A DNA stretch of 16,085 nucleotides from Citromicrobium sp. (GTDB lineage Bacteria > Pseudomonadota > Alphaproteobacteria > Sphingomonadales > Sphingomonadaceae): the NCBI GenBank assembly GCA_003248395.1, contig QFNA01000108.1:1-16085 (forward strand), written 5' to 3'. The notes under the pieces are model-generated. The model was given only the letters and a program-made list of their open reading frames with translations. It ran no database searches and was not told where the DNA came from. The position numbers and the translations under genes were made by a program. Positions 13,877 to 16,085 of the stretch are shown piece by piece. The first letter of the stretch is position 1; each line of letters starts with the position of its first letter.

Positions 13877-15115
13877 ATGCGCAGCAGCTATCTCTTCACG
13901 TCCGAAAGCGTTTCGGAAGGGCATCCCGACAAGGTATCGGACCAGATCAGCGACGCCATCGTCGATCTCATGCTGGCGAAGGATCCGGAATCGCGTGTCG
14001 CTTGCGAAACCATGACGACGACGCAGCGGGTGATCCTCTCCGGCGAAATCCGCTGCGCACCCATGTACGACGGCAAGCGCGAGGAATGGCGCGAGAACGG
14101 CGGTTGGGCCCCGGGCGCGAAGGAAGAAATCGAGAAGGTCGTCCGCCGCACCGTTCGCGAGATCGGCTACGAACAGGACGGTTTCCACTGGGAAACGCTG
14201 ACCTTCGAAAACCACCTCCACGGCCAGTCGGTCGAGATTGCGCAGGGCGTGGATGCCAGCGGCAACAAGGATGAAGGTGCGGGCGACCAGGGCATCATGT
14301 TCGGCTTCGCCTGCGACGAGACTCCCGATCTCATGCCGGCGACGCTCGATTACAGCCACAAGATCCTCGAACGGCTGGCGCAGGATCGCAAGAACGGCAC
14401 TGCGCCCTTCCTCGAACCCGATGCCAAGAGCCAGCTTTCGCTACGCTACGAAAACGGCAAGCCCGTTGCCTGCACCGCTGTCGTCGTATCGACCCAGCAC
14501 ACCAAGGGCTATCACGAGGGTGAAAAGGAAGCTGAACTCAAGGCCTATGTGAAGTCGGTCGTGAGCGAGATTCTGCCCAAGGTCTGGATCACCGACGAGA
14601 CCGAGTGGCACATCAATCCGACCGGTGCATTCGAGATCGGTGGGCCCGATGGCGACGCGGGCCTGACCGGACGCAAGATCATCGTCGATACCTATGGGGG
14701 CGCGGCTCCGCATGGTGGCGGTGCTTTCAGCGGCAAGGATCCGACCAAGGTCGACCGCTCCGCGGCCTATATCACGCGCTATCTGGCGAAGAACATCGTT
14801 GCTGCGGGTCTGGCGAGACGCTGCACCATCCAGTTGAGCTATGCCATCGGCGTGTCGAAGCCGCTGTCGATCTATGTCGATACGCACGGCACCAATGCCG
14901 ATGGCGTGACCGACGAAGCGCTGGAGAACGCGATCCGCAATATCGAGAAACTGGGCGGGCTCACCCCACGCGGCATTCGCATGCACCTCGGCCTCAACAA
15001 GCCGATCTATCGCAAGAGCGCTGCTTACGGTCATTTCGGTCGACAGGCAGAGGGCGAGAATTTCCCTTGGGAGCGGACCGATCTGGTCGATGATTTGAAG
15101 GTGGCTGTGGGCTGA
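13877..15115 (+). CDS. metK: S-adenosylmethionine synthase
   Basis: This enzyme makes S-adenosylmethionine from methionine and ATP, releasing phosphate and pyrophosphate, and is the cell's methyl donor source (used, for example, by PrmC). The cytosolic protein has 412 residues. It has the N-terminal GHPDK (15-19) ATP-binding segment, the signature hexapeptide GAGDQG (134-139) and the phosphate-binding loop GGGAFSGKD (280-288), followed by PTKVDRSAAY. ATG 13877 gives the canonical SSYLFTSESVSEGHPDK start. The preceding gap is only 31 bases and carries an AT-rich palindrome, a candidate operator. A strong hairpin terminator follows. trmB, which I expect after metK in related genomes, is not present; a convergent membrane-protein gene is there instead. 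Confidence 0.98.
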   Translation: MRSSYLFTSESVSEGHPDKVSDQISDAIVDLMLAKDPESRVACETMTTTQRVILSGEIRCAPMYDGKREEWRENGGWAPGAKEEIEKVVRRTVREIGYEQDGFHWETLTFENHLHGQSVEIAQGVDASGNKDEGAGDQGIMFGFACDETPDLMPATLDYSHKILERLAQDRKNGTAPFLEPDAKSQLSLRYENGKPVACTAVVVSTQHTKGYHEGEKEAELKAYVKSVVSEILPKVWITDETEWHINPTGAFEIGGPDGDAGLTGRKIIVDTYGGAAPHGGGAFSGKDPTKVDRSAAYITRYLAKNIVAAGLARRCTIQLSYAIGVSKPLSIYVDTHGTNADGVTDEALENAIRNIEKLGGLTPRGIRMHLGLNKPIYRKSAAYGHFGRQAEGENFPWERTDLVDDLKVAVG

Positions 15116-15123
15116 CGGCAAAA

Positions 15124-15155
15124 GGGCGACCTGCAAAGGCCGCCCGATTTCTTTT
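15124..15155. terminator. Bidirectional terminator between metK and the convergent membrane-protein gene
   Basis: GGGCGACC (15124-15131) pairs with GGCCGCCC (15138-15145) around the loop TGCAAA, with one A-C mismatch. On the plus strand it is followed by GATTTCTTTT. On the minus strand the stem is followed by CTTTTGCC. It starts 8 bases after the metK stop and ends just past the stop of the opposing gene, so it can serve both. Confidence 0.85.
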
Positions 15156-15169
15156 GTAATGTTCGTTTT

Positions 15170-15577
15170 TCAGTCAAGGATCCCGCGCTGTGGTTCGGGC
15201 CTGAGCGCGTTCCCGAAATCGTCCTCGCGCAGCCACTGGCCCACCTTGCGGCCGAACTTGGCGACGGCATTCATATTGAAGAAGTGCATGAAGCCGAGCA
15301 CGACAACGACCAGGCCGATTTTCGTCGAAAGGAATTCGAGCACTTCTGCTATGCCCTGTGGCGCGCTGCCGAAGCGCAGTGTTAGCAGAATCCATCCGAG
15401 GTTCACGAGGTAAAAGCCGACGACCAGCAAATGGTTGGTCGAATGGGCGAGACTATCGTCATGTCCGAAGCATTCCTTGAGGAAAACAATCCCGTTTTTC
15501 GACAAGGTGCGCGCGACCCAAACCGTAAGCGCAATGCTGATTACAAGATAGACGATGTAGGCGGGAACGAGGTACAT
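15170..15577 (-). CDS. Small integral membrane protein, conserved-hypothetical type
   Basis: I do not recognise a named family. The 135-residue protein has hydrophobic segments at about 3-24, 48-67 and 86-104, and a cytoplasmic-looking basic C-terminal tail (FGRKVGQWLREDDFGNALRP). Histidines at 39, 45, 49 and 98 cluster near or in the membrane (HDDSLAHSTNH, GFMHFFNMN), which could suggest metal or haem binding, but this is speculation. The start at ATG 15577 is well supported by GAGGAG seven bases upstream. A GbsR/MarR-type regulator gene lies 84 bases upstream on the same strand with a palindrome in between, so regulation by that protein is a reasonable guess. The surrounding DNA is AT-richer than the window average. 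Confidence 0.82.
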   Translation of the reverse strand: MYLVPAYIVYLVISIALTVWVARTLSKNGIVFLKECFGHDDSLAHSTNHLLVVGFYLVNLGWILLTLRFGSAPQGIAEVLEFLSTKIGLVVVVLGFMHFFNMNAVAKFGRKVGQWLREDDFGNALRPEPQRGILD

Positions 15578-15592
15578 GCTCTTTCTCCTCTA

Positions 15593-15612
15593 ATTTCTGT
15601 AATTTGAGAAAT
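15593..15612. promoter_or_regulatory. Palindrome in the leader of the small membrane-protein gene
   Basis: ATTTCT (15593-15598), 8 bases, then AGAAAT (15607-15612) form a perfect 6+6 inverted repeat. It lies within the AT-rich 84-base gap between the GbsR-type regulator gene and the membrane-protein gene, close upstream of the latter's ribosome-binding site. It is a candidate operator for the winged-helix regulator encoded next door. No clear -35/-10 pair could be assigned. Confidence 0.35.
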
Positions 15613-15661
15613 AATCGATCGAACCGATGGGGTCGTGGCTCCTTTGTGCGTTGTTGAAGAG

Positions 15662-16085
15662 TTAATCCTTGGTTTTGGTGCCCGGCAGGAGCCGCGCGAC
15701 GCGACCGCCGAGCTTCATGAGCGTGACCAAGGTCGACTTGGGCAAGCGGCGGACATCGGAATACCAGCCTGTAAGATTGCCGATAAATTCGTGCATGCGG
15801 CTAATGCGCCCGCGGACATGCGCAGGGACGTCGTCGCGCTTGCCAAGGCTTTCGGCCAATTCGCCCAGCAGCTGGATCGTCGGGTCGATCTCGCGCCGTT
15901 TACGCTCGGCCGTGATTTTCAGCAGCATGTCCCATAGATCGGTTTCGGCCACGAAGTGATCGCGGCGGTCGCCCTCTACGTGGACGCGACGGACAATCTG
16001 GTAGGATTGCAGTTCCTTCAGTCCGTTCGAGACATTGGAGCGCGCTAGGCCGAGCTTCTCGCAGATATCTTCTGCGTGTCGTGGA
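15662..16085 (-). CDS. GbsR/MarR-type transcriptional regulator, 5' end outside the window
   Basis: The frame is open to the right edge, giving 140 visible C-terminal residues. They begin with the second half of a winged helix: AEDICEKLGLARSNVSNGLKELQSY is the recognition region and VRRVHVEGDRRDHF the wing. FVAETDLWDMLLKITAERKRREIDPTI and a helical C-terminal domain follow. This arrangement is characteristic of the GbsR family, whose Bacillus founder represses glycine-betaine synthesis genes in response to choline; other members have varied, mostly unknown ligands. A GTG at 15952 is internal and not the start, because conserved HTH sequence continues upstream. The stop TAA is at 15662-15664. 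It probably controls itself and the downstream membrane-protein gene. Confidence 0.85.
   Translation of the reverse strand, partial: PRHAEDICEKLGLARSNVSNGLKELQSYQIVRRVHVEGDRRDHFVAETDLWDMLLKITAERKRREIDPTIQLLGELAESLGKRDDVPAHVRGRISRMHEFIGNLTGWYSDVRRLPKSTLVTLMKLGGRVARLLPGTKTKD

Noticed and set aside
12468..14015. Long plus-strand open frame overlapping lnt and the start of metK
   Set aside because: It is Arg/Ala/Gly-rich, as expected for a +2 shadow frame; Lnt and MetK occupy the other frame with intact active sites.

Overview
The window is high-GC, gene-dense bacterial chromosome. The gene set (hisS-prfA-prmC-DUF4167, lnt-metK, lptB-rpoN, a TonB-dependent receptor) and the protein sequences point to an alphaproteobacterium of the Sphingomonadales, most likely the Erythrobacteraceae. 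This assignment is from memory of these families; no database was searched. Almost everything is core housekeeping. No rRNA, tRNA, CRISPR array, insertion sequence or phage gene is visible, and no stretch over 300 bases lacks a gene.

Layout. 1-373: 3' end of a TonB-dependent outer-membrane receptor and its terminator. 378-3867: a tightly packed block with yggS (PLP homeostasis, minus), a ThiE-like protein (plus), rpoN (sigma-54, minus) and lptB (LPS export ATPase, minus). The yggS and ThiE-like starts touch head to head, and the ThiE-like and rpoN stop codons overlap tail to tail. 3868-4046: a divergent intergenic region with a sigma-54-type promoter match pointing away from lptB-rpoN. 4047-7166: a small three-helix membrane protein, then pmbA/tldE and a BON-MscS mechanosensitive channel, overlapping by one base. 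Both of the last two are frame-disrupted. 7192-7728: inorganic pyrophosphatase (minus). 7874-11226: translation genes hisS, prfA and prmC, with a compound palindromic repeat element between hisS and prfA. 11464-15155: a DUF4167 protein, apolipoprotein N-acyltransferase, and metK with a palindromic operator-like site straddling the lnt stop, then a terminator. 15170-16085 (minus): a GbsR/MarR-type regulator, cut by the window edge, followed by a small three-helix membrane protein.

How the genes work together. PrmC methylates the GGQ glutamine of PrfA, so prfA-prmC is a functional pair. LptB energises LPS transport and lies directly upstream of rpoN in a common proteobacterial arrangement, but lptA and lptC are not next to it. 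The GbsR-like gene and its membrane neighbour look like a regulator-target unit.

No convincing new biological system is visible. The most noteworthy signals are sequence lesions and small sites. Three genes (pmbA, the MscS channel and prfA) each appear to lack a short internal segment relative to their families, two of them with loss of frame. The hisS C-terminal domain is aberrant and low in GC beside the repeat element. There are credible candidate regulatory sites at 3929-3945, 13841-13860 and 15593-15612.
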